Shown: in pieces, positions 23,747-31,677 of the stretch | How the letters are laid out: each line of letters begins with the position of its first letter | How positions within the stretch are numbered: the stretch's first letter is position 1 | Assembly (NCBI GenBank): GCA_902495945.1 | Contig: CABUZD010000005.1 | Location: 1-36,609 of the forward strand | Reading direction: 5' to 3' | Origin: an uncultured Collinsella sp. | GTDB taxonomy: Bacteria; Actinomycetota; Coriobacteriia; Coriobacteriales; Coriobacteriaceae | Length of the DNA: 36,609 nucleotides | Program-made: the position numbers and the translations under genes | The notes under the pieces: model-generated | Databases searched by the model: none | Seen by the model: the letters and a program-made list of their open reading frames with translations, nothing else | Told to the model about the DNA's origin: nothing

Positions 23747-24652
23747 GTGGGGGCTATTACTCCGGGTGTGCGTTTGCACGACCTTCCGCAGGGGACCGTC
23801 GAGGAACGCATCCGCATGGCGGGAGAGCTGGGCTTTTCGTGCATTCAGCTGCCGAGCAAGGTGCTCTACGCATCGATGGGGATCGATCGAGGCGGCCTGA
23901 CCCGCGAGCTTGCCGACCATTTGCGTGCGGTGCTCGACGAGGCGGGCGTTTCGGTCGCCGTGCTCGGCTGCTATAAGAATTTGGCGACGCCCGATCGCCA
24001 ACAGCTCATGGATAACATTGCCGAGTACGAGGCATGCCTGAACTTTGCCCAGATGCTCGGCGGATGCCCGGTTGGCACCGAGACCGGTCGCCCCAATGCG
24101 CAGAACCGCGTTGCTGACGACCGCATGACCGATGGGGCACTCGAAGCGTTTACAGACGGGCTTGCACGCGTCTGCGATCGGGCCGAGGCCGTGGGCGGGC
24201 AAATTTTGATCGAGCCCGGTTGGAACGAGACGGTTAATACTCCGGATCGCTGCCGTGAGGTGCTGGAGCGCGTCTCGAGCCCGTCGCTCGGCGTGATCTA
24301 CGACCCGGTATCGCTGCTGCACCCCAGTGTCGTTGACGAAGCGCAGGAAATCACCGCGCGCATGCTCTACTTATGCGGCAGTAAGATCCGCGTGCTGCAC
24401 GCCAAGGATTTTGAGATCGTTGATAACGAGGACGGAGCCGGATGGTGCGACGGTACGGGTTCACGTCTGGTGTGTCATGGCGTGGGCGAGACGGGCCGCT
24501 ATGACTTTGAGCCCGTAGTGGCCTGGGCGGCTGCCGCCTGCCCTGGGATTCCCTGCGTGGTCGAGAACAGTGTGCCGGCGACGGCGGCTGACTGCCTGGC
24601 GACACTCGAGCACATGTCCGCTCGCTGCGGGGCTTCGCATCGCGAGTTATAG
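23747..24652 (+). CDS. Xylose-isomerase-like TIM-barrel sugar isomerase/epimerase
   Basis: Protein of 301 aa, AP endonuclease 2/xylose-isomerase-like TIM barrel. The usual metal-ligand set can be traced: Glu in LIEPGWN, Asp in IYDPVSL, His in VLHAKDF and Glu in CVVENSV. It starts at GTG 23747, 1 bp after the GH105 stop (an in-frame GTG at 23738 is also possible), with AAGGGATG upstream; the two genes must be co-transcribed. The family includes many sugar isomerases and epimerases and its substrate cannot be read from sequence. Since GH105 releases 5-keto-4-deoxyuronate and no kduI is in the window, an isomerase for that compound is a reasonable but unproven idea. Confidence 0.8.
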   Translation: MGAITPGVRLHDLPQGTVEERIRMAGELGFSCIQLPSKVLYASMGIDRGGLTRELADHLRAVLDEAGVSVAVLGCYKNLATPDRQQLMDNIAEYEACLNFAQMLGGCPVGTETGRPNAQNRVADDRMTDGALEAFTDGLARVCDRAEAVGGQILIEPGWNETVNTPDRCREVLERVSSPSLGVIYDPVSLLHPSVVDEAQEITARMLYLCGSKIRVLHAKDFEIVDNEDGAGWCDGTGSRLVCHGVGETGRYDFEPVVAWAAAACPGIPCVVENSVPATAADCLATLEHMSARCGASHREL

Positions 24653-24691
24653 CATTGGCTTTTGCTGTGTCGGCAGATTGAGATTACCTGT

Positions 24692-24730
24692 ATGGGGGCG
24701 GCGGTGAAGGGTCTTTATCGTCGCCCCCAT
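24692..24730 (+). terminator. Hairpin after the TIM-barrel gene
   Basis: ATGGGGGCG (24692-24700) pairs with CGCCCCCAT (24722-24730) around a 21-nt loop. Only AT-poor sequence follows, so termination efficiency is uncertain. It ends 27 bp before the next start. Confidence 0.5.
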
Positions 24731-24756
24731 TGGATTGCATTAAAAAGGGGAGTTGC

Positions 24757-25974
24757 GTGGCTATCCACATTGTCGAAGAGGCGAATCGTTGCCTAGGTTG
24801 TAAAAGGGCGTTCTGTCAGATTAAGGGCTGCCCGGTTCAGACGCCTATTCCGCAGGTCATCGACCTGTTCAAACAGCGTCGTCTAGAAGAGGCGGGCGAG
24901 CTACTGTTCCAGAACAATCCCATGAGCGCGGTCTGCTCCATGGTTTGCAACCATTCGGGCCAGTGCGAGGGCGCGTGCATCCAGGGCCGCAAGGGCGCGC
25001 CGGTGCATTTCTCGAGCATCGAGAACTATATCTCCACGGCATATTTGGATCGTAAGGAGTGGAAGCCCGCACCGTCGTGCGGTAAACAGATTGCTGTGGT
25101 CGGTTCCGGTCCCGCTGGTATTACCGTGGCCATTAAGATGGCCCAGCTGGGCTGTGCCGTCACGGTATTTGAACAGCGCCCCGAGATCGGCGGTGTGCTG
25201 GAGTACGGTATCCCCGAGTTCCGCCTGCCCCGTGCGCTCGTGCAAAAGTACCGTCACGTGATGTGCTCGCTCGGCGTGCGCGTGCGCCCTTCGACCACCA
25301 TCGGCGGCGCGTTGCACATCGATGACCTGCTGCGCGACGGCTACGATGCGGTCTTTGTTGGTACCGGTACCTGGCGAGCTCGAAAGTTGGGTATTCCCGG
25401 CGAGTCGCGCGGCAACGTGCTGTTTGGCATCGATTACCTGGTCGATCCTGCGAGCGTGGCAATCGGGCAGAACGTGGCGGTCATCGGTGCCGGCAATGTT
25501 GCCATGGATGTTGCCCGCACAGCCCTGCGCTCGGGCGCTCGCAAGGTCACCGTGTATGCCCGCTCGCGCCATATCTCGGCCATCGATGATGAGGTGGAGC
25601 TGACCGAGCTTGACGGTGCCGAGATTGTGTGCGGCAAGGCGATCTGTGCCATCGACGATAACGGTCCGGTCTTCGAGACGGCTATCTTCGACGAGGAGAA
25701 TAACGTGGTGGGGTACGAGGAAGAGCTCGACCATGCGTCTGCCGACACAGTTGTGATTGCGGCTTCGCAGGTGCCCAAAGACAAGCTTGTGCTTACGACG
25801 GGTGGTCTGGAGACCGACCATCGCGGCCTGCTTTCGGTCGACGAGAACGGCATGACCACCGTGCCCGGCGTCTTTGCCGCCGGCGACGTGGTTAACGGCC
25901 CGCTGACGGTTGTTCACGCCGTAGCTGGCGCCAAGCTCGCCGTCGAAGGCATGACTACCTATCTGGGCCTCTAA
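24757..25974 (+). CDS. GltD-like NAD(P)-dependent FAD/iron-sulfur oxidoreductase
   Basis: Protein of 405 aa resembling the glutamate synthase small subunit and its relatives (NfnB/SudA type). The N-terminus has two Cys clusters for 4Fe-4S centres (CLGCKRAFC..GC at about 12-25 and CSMVCNHSGQC..AC at about 60-75). Then come an FAD-binding VVGSGPAGIT, the EFRLPRALV helix, a second Rossmann VIGAGNVAMDVA for NAD(P)H, and the C-terminal GVFAAGDVVNGP. Length is a little below GltD (about 460-490). GTG at 24757 is chosen because AAGGGGAG precedes it. No large glutamate synthase subunit lies nearby, so it is an orphan; electron partner unknown. Confidence 0.82.
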   Translation: MAIHIVEEANRCLGCKRAFCQIKGCPVQTPIPQVIDLFKQRRLEEAGELLFQNNPMSAVCSMVCNHSGQCEGACIQGRKGAPVHFSSIENYISTAYLDRKEWKPAPSCGKQIAVVGSGPAGITVAIKMAQLGCAVTVFEQRPEIGGVLEYGIPEFRLPRALVQKYRHVMCSLGVRVRPSTTIGGALHIDDLLRDGYDAVFVGTGTWRARKLGIPGESRGNVLFGIDYLVDPASVAIGQNVAVIGAGNVAMDVARTALRSGARKVTVYARSRHISAIDDEVELTELDGAEIVCGKAICAIDDNGPVFETAIFDEENNVVGYEEELDHASADTVVIAASQVPKDKLVLTTGGLETDHRGLLSVDENGMTTVPGVFAAGDVVNGPLTVVHAVAGAKLAVEGMTTYLGL

Positions 25975-25978
25975 CTCC

Positions 25979-26071
25979 ATCCCACCCATCAGTTGCGGTG
26001 AAATACGGACTGTTTTGGCTGCCAAAAGCCTCATCTACTCCGTATTCCACCGCAACTTTTTGTGGGGTGGG
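25979..26071 (+). repeat. Palindromic intergenic repeat, copy 1, acting as terminator
   Basis: GTTGCGGTGAAATACGGA (25992-26009) pairs with TCCGTATTCCACCGCAAC (26039-26056), 17 of 18; inside is TTTTGGCTGCCAAAA, itself palindromic. CCCACCC and GGGGTGGG flank it. TTTTT follows the outer stem on the plus strand, so it can terminate the GltD-like gene; it lies between that gene and convergent kdpE. Copy 2 is at 34390-34483. Confidence 0.85.
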
Positions 26072-26776
26072 CTAGAGACGCTGCATGCGGTACCCGACAC
26101 CCATGTGCGTCTGAATCATCTTGGGGTGAGAGGGGTCTGCCTCGATCTTCTTGCGCAGGGTGCGCATGAACACGCGCAGGCTCGCCAGATCGCTGTCCCA
26201 GCTCGTGCCCCATATCTCGCGGGTGATGAAGGTGTGGGTGAGCACCTTGTCGACGTTTTTCGCCAGAAGGACGAGCAATTTGTACTCGGTTGGGGTGAGC
26301 GAGAGCTCGCGTCCGTCTTTCGTCGCGTATCCTGCGGCGTAGTCGATATGCAGCGGACCGTTGTCGAACGTGCTCGCTTCTGTCGACTCGCTCGACGCCA
26401 TCGAGGAGCGCCTCAAATTCGCACGGACGCGCGCGAGCAACTCATCCACAGAAAAGGGCTTGGTGAGGTAGTCGTCTGCCCCCGCGTCAAGTGCTGCAAT
26501 CTTGTCGGAATCTTCGGTGCGCGCCGAAATGACGATAATGGGGACTGCCGACCAGCTTCGGATCTTCGTGATGACCTCGATACCGTCAATGTCGGGAAGG
26601 CCGAGGTCGAGCATGATGAGGCTGGGGCCGTGCGACACCGCATCCATGATGGCGGCTTGGCCGTTGCAAACCTTGCTCACGACATAGCCGTGGAGGTCAA
26701 GCGCGGTCGAAACGAGGTTTTGAACGGTCGGGTCATCTTCGACCAGGAGGATGCGTGGCTTAGCGGCATTATTCAT
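26072..26776 (-). CDS. kdpE: KdpE response regulator
   Basis: Protein of 234 aa, OmpR/PhoB class. Receiver domain: acidic pair in LVEDDPT, phospho-acceptor Asp in LIMLDLGLPDIDG, Ser/Thr in ISART, Lys in LTKPFSVDEL. The C-terminal winged helix shows LTPTEYKLLVLLAKN and LRVFMRTLRKKIEADPSHP..IQTHMGVGYRM. It activates kdpFABC under potassium limitation. The start at 26776 overlaps the kdpD end by 8 bp, giving translational coupling; longer frames upstream are inside kdpD. Confidence 0.95.
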   Translation of the reverse strand: MNNAAKPRILLVEDDPTVQNLVSTALDLHGYVVSKVCNGQAAIMDAVSHGPSLIMLDLGLPDIDGIEVITKIRSWSAVPIIVISARTEDSDKIAALDAGADDYLTKPFSVDELLARVRANLRRSSMASSESTEASTFDNGPLHIDYAAGYATKDGRELSLTPTEYKLLVLLAKNVDKVLTHTFITREIWGTSWDSDLASLRVFMRTLRKKIEADPSHPKMIQTHMGVGYRMQRL

Positions 26777-29504
26777 GAATCTCAATCTCCTCGGCGGGCA
26801 GGGTAAAACGGAAGACAGCCCCATGGGGGTGGTTGTCGCGAACTTCGATGACGCCGCCATGCGCCTCCACGATGGAGCGGCAGAGCGACAGGCCAAGGCC
26901 GATGCTTCGACGCGAATCCACGGGCCGCGTATTGCTTGAGGTGAAGAAGCGCTCAAAGATATGAGGCTTGTCGCAGTCTGCCACACCCGGCCCATCGTCT
27001 GCGACGTCCACCACGACGAACGCGCCCTCGCGACGTGCACTGATGGTGACAGTCGAGTCCTCGGGCGTGTATTTGAAGGCGTTCATGATGAGATTCGTAA
27101 GCACCTGCATGATGAGATGGACGTCGATGCGTACCAGCAGGATGTCGTCAGTGTGCTCGATGGTGACGGCACGTCCATGCGATGCTTGGGCGACATGGCT
27201 GAGGGCGGCCTCGATGACCTCGTCGATGAGCTCGGATGTTAAGTTGAGGCGAATGGTGCCGTCCTCGACGCGTGTGATGGCGAGGAGGTTCTCCACGGTA
27301 TCGATAAGCCAGAGGGAGTCGTCGTAGATGGCATCGGCAAGATCGCAGCGTTGTTCGAGGCTGAGCTTCTCGTCGCTCTTCCGAAGGATTGCCGCAGATC
27401 CGGATATAGCCGTGAGGGGTGTCCTCAAATCGTGGCCGATGGAGCGCAAAAGGTTGGCGCGCAGCTGCTCGTTTTTCGCCAAGACCGCAGCCTCTTCGCG
27501 CTCTTGCGCCGCCCGGTCGCTTTCGAGCGCCAAGGCGCATTCACCTACGATAGATAGGACGATCGAATGCTCGAAGGCTTCGATCTCGCGCCCCTCCAGG
27601 GCGATGCCGATGACACCGAATACCTTGTCGCCGGTGCGAACCGCGAGGTAGAGACAGCGCGCCTCAGGCAGGGTCCGCGTGCTTGCGCCCGCGCGCTTGT
27701 TGTTGGTGTAGGTCCAGGTTGCAACGGCGCGCTCGTAGTCGGTGAGCAGCGACGCGGATCGGTTTTCGGTGCCAGCGGACTCATAGAGCGCCTTGCCGAG
27801 CGTGCCGTGTTCGGCGGTGTAGAAGACCACGTCGAGTTTTAGCAGTTTGATGAGTTGGTTCATGGCGACGCGGGCGCACTCCTCCGCGCTATGGGCTTGC
27901 TGCAAGAGCTGGTTCGTTTCGAGGAGTACGCGCGTTTTGAATGCGTTCTCGGCGGAGGTACGGGCGTTGTCGGCGATGCGTGCAGTTAACTCGCCGGCGA
28001 CCATAGCGGTAGCGAACATGATGCCGAACGTGACCAGATAGCTTCGGTCGTAGCTGGCGAGCGAAAACAGAGGCGTGACGAAGCAGAAGTTGTAAAGCAC
28101 TACAGAGAGCACGCTCGATACGATCGTGCAGATACGCCCCGTCGTGGTGACGGCGGTCAGCAGGGCCGTGAGGATATAGAGGGATATGATGCTGGAATCG
28201 GCAAATCCCAGATGGCGGAAAGCCGTGCCGATCGCCGTGGCGACAAGAGAGAGGGCCAGCGTGCGAAGCACGTTTCGGCTGCTGGGCGGCTGCAGGGCGA
28301 GTGCACGGCGGCGTCCTTTGGGCCGGGAGGGCGGAGTCGACTGGTCTGGAATGATGTAAATGTCGAGGTTCGGGGCGAATGTTATGAGCTGTTCTACGAG
28401 AGATTTGCGGCCAAAGAGGGCCTGACGGACGCTGCTGCGCTCGCCCGTGCGCCCCATGACGATCTTCGAAATACCCGACAGGCGCGCGAACTCGGAGATC
28501 TGAAACGCGATGTCGTCGCCATAGACGGTTTCCATATGTGCTCCGAGCTGCTCGGCTAGGGCGATATTGGCTGCAAGCTTGGTGCGCTCATTATCGCTCA
28601 TGGCTTGCGTGTGCGGGCTCTCTACGAACAGGGCGACGAGCTCGCTGCGAAACGCTTTCGCCATGCGCGCGGCGGCACGGACGATGCGGGGATTGGTCGG
28701 CGCCGGGGAGACACAGACTAAGATACGCTCCCTGGTGTAGTAGTCACGGTTTCCCAGCACGCGTGCGGCGTCTGTGAGGTGGCCGGTGCGATCGGCGCAG
28801 CGGCGCAGCGCGATTTCTCGGAGTGCGGTGAGGTTCTCGACGGTAAAAAAATGCTGTTGCGCTCGGGCGGCTTGCGCGGGACGGTAGACGAGGCCGGCGC
28901 GAAGGCGCTCAAGTAGGTCTTCGGGCTCTATGTCGACGAGCTCGACCTGGTCGGCATCATCGAAGATACGGTCGGGGATTCGTTCGCTCACGACAACGCC
29001 GGTGATGGATGCAACCATGTCGTTTAGGCTCTCGATATGCTGAACGTTCACGGTCGTATAGACGTCGATGCCCGCATGTAGAAGTTCCTCGACGTCTCGA
29101 TAGCGTTTGTCGTGGCGAGACCCCGGCGCATTCGTATGGGCGAGCTCGTCGACGAGGATGAGCTGAGGGGCGCGTTCGATAGCCGCATCTAGATCGAACT
29201 CGCTGAGCGCAATGCCGTTGTGCTCGATGAGTTTACAGGGCACGTTCTCAAGCCCTTGTGCAAGATGGGCAGTTGCCGGACGTTCGTGCGGCTCAATGTA
29301 CCCCGCGACGACGTCAACACCTCGCCGCTTGGCGGCGTGGGCGGCTTGAAGCATCGCATAGGTTTTGCCTGCGCCGGCAGCGTAGCCAAAGAAAATCTTG
29401 AGGTGTCCCCGGCTGGTTCGAGCGTCATCGGCGACCTCGTCTTTCTCAATTGCCTTGAGGATGAGGTCTGGATTGACGCGAGTGTCCGATGCGTCGCGCT
29501 GCAT
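26769..29504 (-). CDS. kdpD: KdpD osmosensitive potassium sensor histidine kinase
   Basis: Protein of 911 aa, full length. Order: KdpD N-terminal domain with Walker A GYAAGAGKT (about 40-48) and Walker B LILVDELAHTN, a USP-like domain (ILVCVSPAPTNPRIVRAA), four closely spaced membrane segments (about 430-530), a GAF-like region, the HisKA H-box SIGHDLRTPLTAISG, and the HATPase with N-box NLIMNAFKY, G1 DDGPGV and G2 SIGLGLSLC. It responds to low potassium and turgor and phosphorylates KdpE. The start at 29504 has AAAGG upstream; ATGs further upstream are possible but unsupported. It is divergent from kdpFABC. Confidence 0.95.
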   Translation of the reverse strand: MQRDASDTRVNPDLILKAIEKDEVADDARTSRGHLKIFFGYAAGAGKTYAMLQAAHAAKRRGVDVVAGYIEPHERPATAHLAQGLENVPCKLIEHNGIALSEFDLDAAIERAPQLILVDELAHTNAPGSRHDKRYRDVEELLHAGIDVYTTVNVQHIESLNDMVASITGVVVSERIPDRIFDDADQVELVDIEPEDLLERLRAGLVYRPAQAARAQQHFFTVENLTALREIALRRCADRTGHLTDAARVLGNRDYYTRERILVCVSPAPTNPRIVRAAARMAKAFRSELVALFVESPHTQAMSDNERTKLAANIALAEQLGAHMETVYGDDIAFQISEFARLSGISKIVMGRTGERSSVRQALFGRKSLVEQLITFAPNLDIYIIPDQSTPPSRPKGRRRALALQPPSSRNVLRTLALSLVATAIGTAFRHLGFADSSIISLYILTALLTAVTTTGRICTIVSSVLSVVLYNFCFVTPLFSLASYDRSYLVTFGIMFATAMVAGELTARIADNARTSAENAFKTRVLLETNQLLQQAHSAEECARVAMNQLIKLLKLDVVFYTAEHGTLGKALYESAGTENRSASLLTDYERAVATWTYTNNKRAGASTRTLPEARCLYLAVRTGDKVFGVIGIALEGREIEAFEHSIVLSIVGECALALESDRAAQEREEAAVLAKNEQLRANLLRSIGHDLRTPLTAISGSAAILRKSDEKLSLEQRCDLADAIYDDSLWLIDTVENLLAITRVEDGTIRLNLTSELIDEVIEAALSHVAQASHGRAVTIEHTDDILLVRIDVHLIMQVLTNLIMNAFKYTPEDSTVTISARREGAFVVVDVADDGPGVADCDKPHIFERFFTSSNTRPVDSRRSIGLGLSLCRSIVEAHGGVIEVRDNHPHGAVFRFTLPAEEIEIHE

Positions 29505-29615
29505 AGCGTAGCCTTTCTGAAGCGTTGTCCGTGCGTGCATACGCGGTGAGGACGCCACTGTATGCTCGCGAGGTCGAGTATAGGCGCACTGCAGCCGCAA
29601 TAGTGCTTTCTACCT

Positions 29616-29633
29616 GCATCTTTACGGCATCTT
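29616..29633 (+). promoter_or_regulatory. Direct repeat, candidate KdpE binding site
   Basis: GCATCTT occurs at 29616-29622 and 29627-29633, 11 bp apart, one helical turn, as expected for an OmpR-type regulator. It lies in the shared region between kdpD and kdpF, about 130 bp before kdpF. Confidence 0.4.
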
Positions 29634-29638
29634 AAGGA

Positions 29639-29727
29639 CGTGAGCCCCGGCCCTCACGCCTCTTTAATCCCTAGAAGCGTTTACTGTCCCCAGGCGCTTG
29701 CGAGAGCAGGCGTCCGAGACATCGGAC
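29639..29727 (+). promoter_or_regulatory. Structured kdpF leader
   Basis: Stem-loops include CGTGAG (29639-29644) with CTCACG (about 29653-29658) and GTCCGA with TCGGAC (about 29712-29727). It does not fit the ydaO/c-di-AMP riboswitch consensus that I know. Function open. Confidence 0.3.
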
Positions 29728-29748
29728 CGCGCGTGAAAGGGGCGGTAA

Positions 29749-29835
29749 ATGGACATCCTCAGTCCCATCATCGGAGTCGTCTGCATTGGACTCTTTATCT
29801 ATTACATCTACATTCTGATGAGGAGTGATTCGTAA
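29749..29835 (+). CDS. kdpF: KdpF small membrane subunit
   Basis: Peptide of 28 aa: MDILSPIIGVVCIGLFIYYI and a short polar end. A single membrane helix as in KdpF, which stabilises the KdpFABC complex. It has the Shine-Dalgarno AAAGGGG and ends 3 bp before kdpA. Short length and position make this a confident call despite low information. Confidence 0.85.
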   Translation: MDILSPIIGVVCIGLFIYYIYILMRSDS

Positions 29836-29838
29836 ACT

Positions 29839-31662
29839 ATGGATGCTGCGATTCAGTACATCTTGTACTTTGCCGTGCTCGTCGTCTTGGCCGTTCCGCT
29901 CGGTCGGTTCATGGCCCATATCATGGATGGTGAGCATACGTTCCTGTCGCCTGTGATTGCTCCTGTGGAGCGTGGCGTCTATCGTCTGCTTCGCATCGAC
30001 GCGGCAGAGCAGATGGGGTGTAGGCGCTATCTGGCGAGCGTGCTGGTCTTTTCGGGGATCGGCCTCGTGGCTCTTGTGGCACTCCAGGTGCTTCAGTCTT
30101 TCTTGCCAGGCAATCCCCAGCACCTGCCGGGTGTGTCATGGGACCTGTCGTTTAATACGGCTGCTTCCTTCATAACCAACACCAACTGGCAATCCTATTC
30201 CGGTGAGACCACCCTGTCCTACTTTGTGCAGTTCATGGGCCTCACCGTGCAAAACTTCTTGTCCGCCGGCACCGGTATTGCGGTCATGTTCGCGCTCATC
30301 CGCGGTTTCCGTCAGGTCAAGGAGCAGGGTCTGGGTTCCTTCTGGGTCGACCTCACCCGCACCGTCCTGTATGTGCTCATCCCGCTGAACCTCGTGTTCG
30401 GCATCTGCCTGGCTGCCGGTGGCGTTATCTCCAATTTTCAGCCGGCTCAGAAGGCTGAGCTCGTAGAGCCCGTTGCTGTCCAGCCTAATGCAGACGGCGG
30501 TTGGAGCGTTATCGACGGCGCCCAGATCGAGGGCGACACGGTCAAGGTCGACGGCAAGGTCGTCGAGGGCGCCCGCGTGGTCACCGAGCAGTTTTTGCCC
30601 CAGGGTCCTGCGGCCAGCCAGGTTGCCATCAAACAATCCGGCACCAACGGCGGCGGCTTCTTTGGCGCGAACTCTGCGCATCCGTATGAGAACCCCAATG
30701 CCTTCACCAACATCATCGAGATGACCAGCCTGCTGCTGATCCCGGCCGCCTGTTGCTTCGCCTTCGGTATCGGCGTCAAGAACACCAAGCAGGGCAAGGC
30801 CATCTTCGCGGCGATGTTTATCCTGCTCGTGGTCTTTACCGGTATCATCGCCGTTAACGAGCATATGGGTACGCCGCAGCTGGCAGATGGCGGCGCGGTC
30901 AACATCGAGATGACCGATGGCCAGGCGGGCGGCAACATGGAGGGCAAGGAGAGCCGCTTTGGCATCGCCTCCTCTTCTACCTGGTCCGCTTTCACGACGG
31001 CTGCTTCCAACGGCTCGGTCAACTCCATGCACGACTCCTACACCCCGCTCGGCGGGTTTGTCCAGATGCTCCAGATAGCGCTGGGCGAGGTGGTGTTCGG
31101 CGGCGTGGGCTGCGGCCTGTACGGCATGATCGGCTTCGCCATCCTCACGGTATTTATCGCCGGCCTTATGGTCGGCCGCACGCCCGAGTTCCTGGGCAAG
31201 AAGATCGAGCCGACCGAGATGCGCTGGGCGGTGGTTCTGTGTCTCGCCACCCCGTTCGCCATTCTGGTGAGCTCCACTATCGCCTGCATGGTGCCCGGTC
31301 TTGTCGACCAACTCAACAACGGCGGGGCGCATGGCTTCTCCGAGGTCCTGTACACCCTTACTTCGGCTGGCGGCAACAACGGCTCCTCATTCGCCGGCAT
31401 GAACTGCAACATCCCGTGGATCAACGTGCTGCTGGGTATCGAGATGCTGTTCGCGCGGTTCCTGCCGATTGCGGGCACGCTCGCCATCGCGGGCTCGCTG
31501 GCCGGGAAGGGCAAGGTCGCCGAGGGCGTCGGCACGCTTTCCACCACCAATGCCATGTTCGTGTTCCTGCTGGTATTCGTCGTTCTGCTGATTGGCGCCC
31601 TGAGCTTCTTTCCGGCGTTGGCGCTTGGTCCCGTTGCCGAATTCTTCCAGATGGTTGCGTAA
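29839..31662 (+). CDS. kdpA: KdpA potassium-transporting ATPase channel subunit
   Basis: Protein of 607 aa (Escherichia coli KdpA is 557). It is the potassium-selective channel-like subunit, with about ten membrane helices. Selectivity-filter-like segments: TNTNWQSYSGE near residue 114, SGTNGGGFFGANSAHPYENP near 265, and TSAGGNNGSSFAGM near 510. Extra length comes partly from an extracytoplasmic loop near residues 205-260 (rich in Gly, Asp, Val) placed just before the GPAASQVAIK motif. The Shine-Dalgarno (GAGGAG) lies inside kdpF. Confidence 0.96.
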   Translation: MDAAIQYILYFAVLVVLAVPLGRFMAHIMDGEHTFLSPVIAPVERGVYRLLRIDAAEQMGCRRYLASVLVFSGIGLVALVALQVLQSFLPGNPQHLPGVSWDLSFNTAASFITNTNWQSYSGETTLSYFVQFMGLTVQNFLSAGTGIAVMFALIRGFRQVKEQGLGSFWVDLTRTVLYVLIPLNLVFGICLAAGGVISNFQPAQKAELVEPVAVQPNADGGWSVIDGAQIEGDTVKVDGKVVEGARVVTEQFLPQGPAASQVAIKQSGTNGGGFFGANSAHPYENPNAFTNIIEMTSLLLIPAACCFAFGIGVKNTKQGKAIFAAMFILLVVFTGIIAVNEHMGTPQLADGGAVNIEMTDGQAGGNMEGKESRFGIASSSTWSAFTTAASNGSVNSMHDSYTPLGGFVQMLQIALGEVVFGGVGCGLYGMIGFAILTVFIAGLMVGRTPEFLGKKIEPTEMRWAVVLCLATPFAILVSSTIACMVPGLVDQLNNGGAHGFSEVLYTLTSAGGNNGSSFAGMNCNIPWINVLLGIEMLFARFLPIAGTLAIAGSLAGKGKVAEGVGTLSTTNAMFVFLLVFVVLLIGALSFFPALALGPVAEFFQMVA

Positions 31663-31677
31663 AGGAGTCGCAGATTT

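Noticed and set aside
26072..27040. Longer KdpE with 88 additional N-terminal residues
   Set aside because: The extension is the shadow of the kdpD end in another frame; the receiver domain starts at the ATG at 26776.
29634..29748. c-di-AMP (ydaO) riboswitch before kdpFABC
   Set aside because: The leader is about 115 nt and lacks the conserved blocks I know for that class; only simple hairpins are seen.
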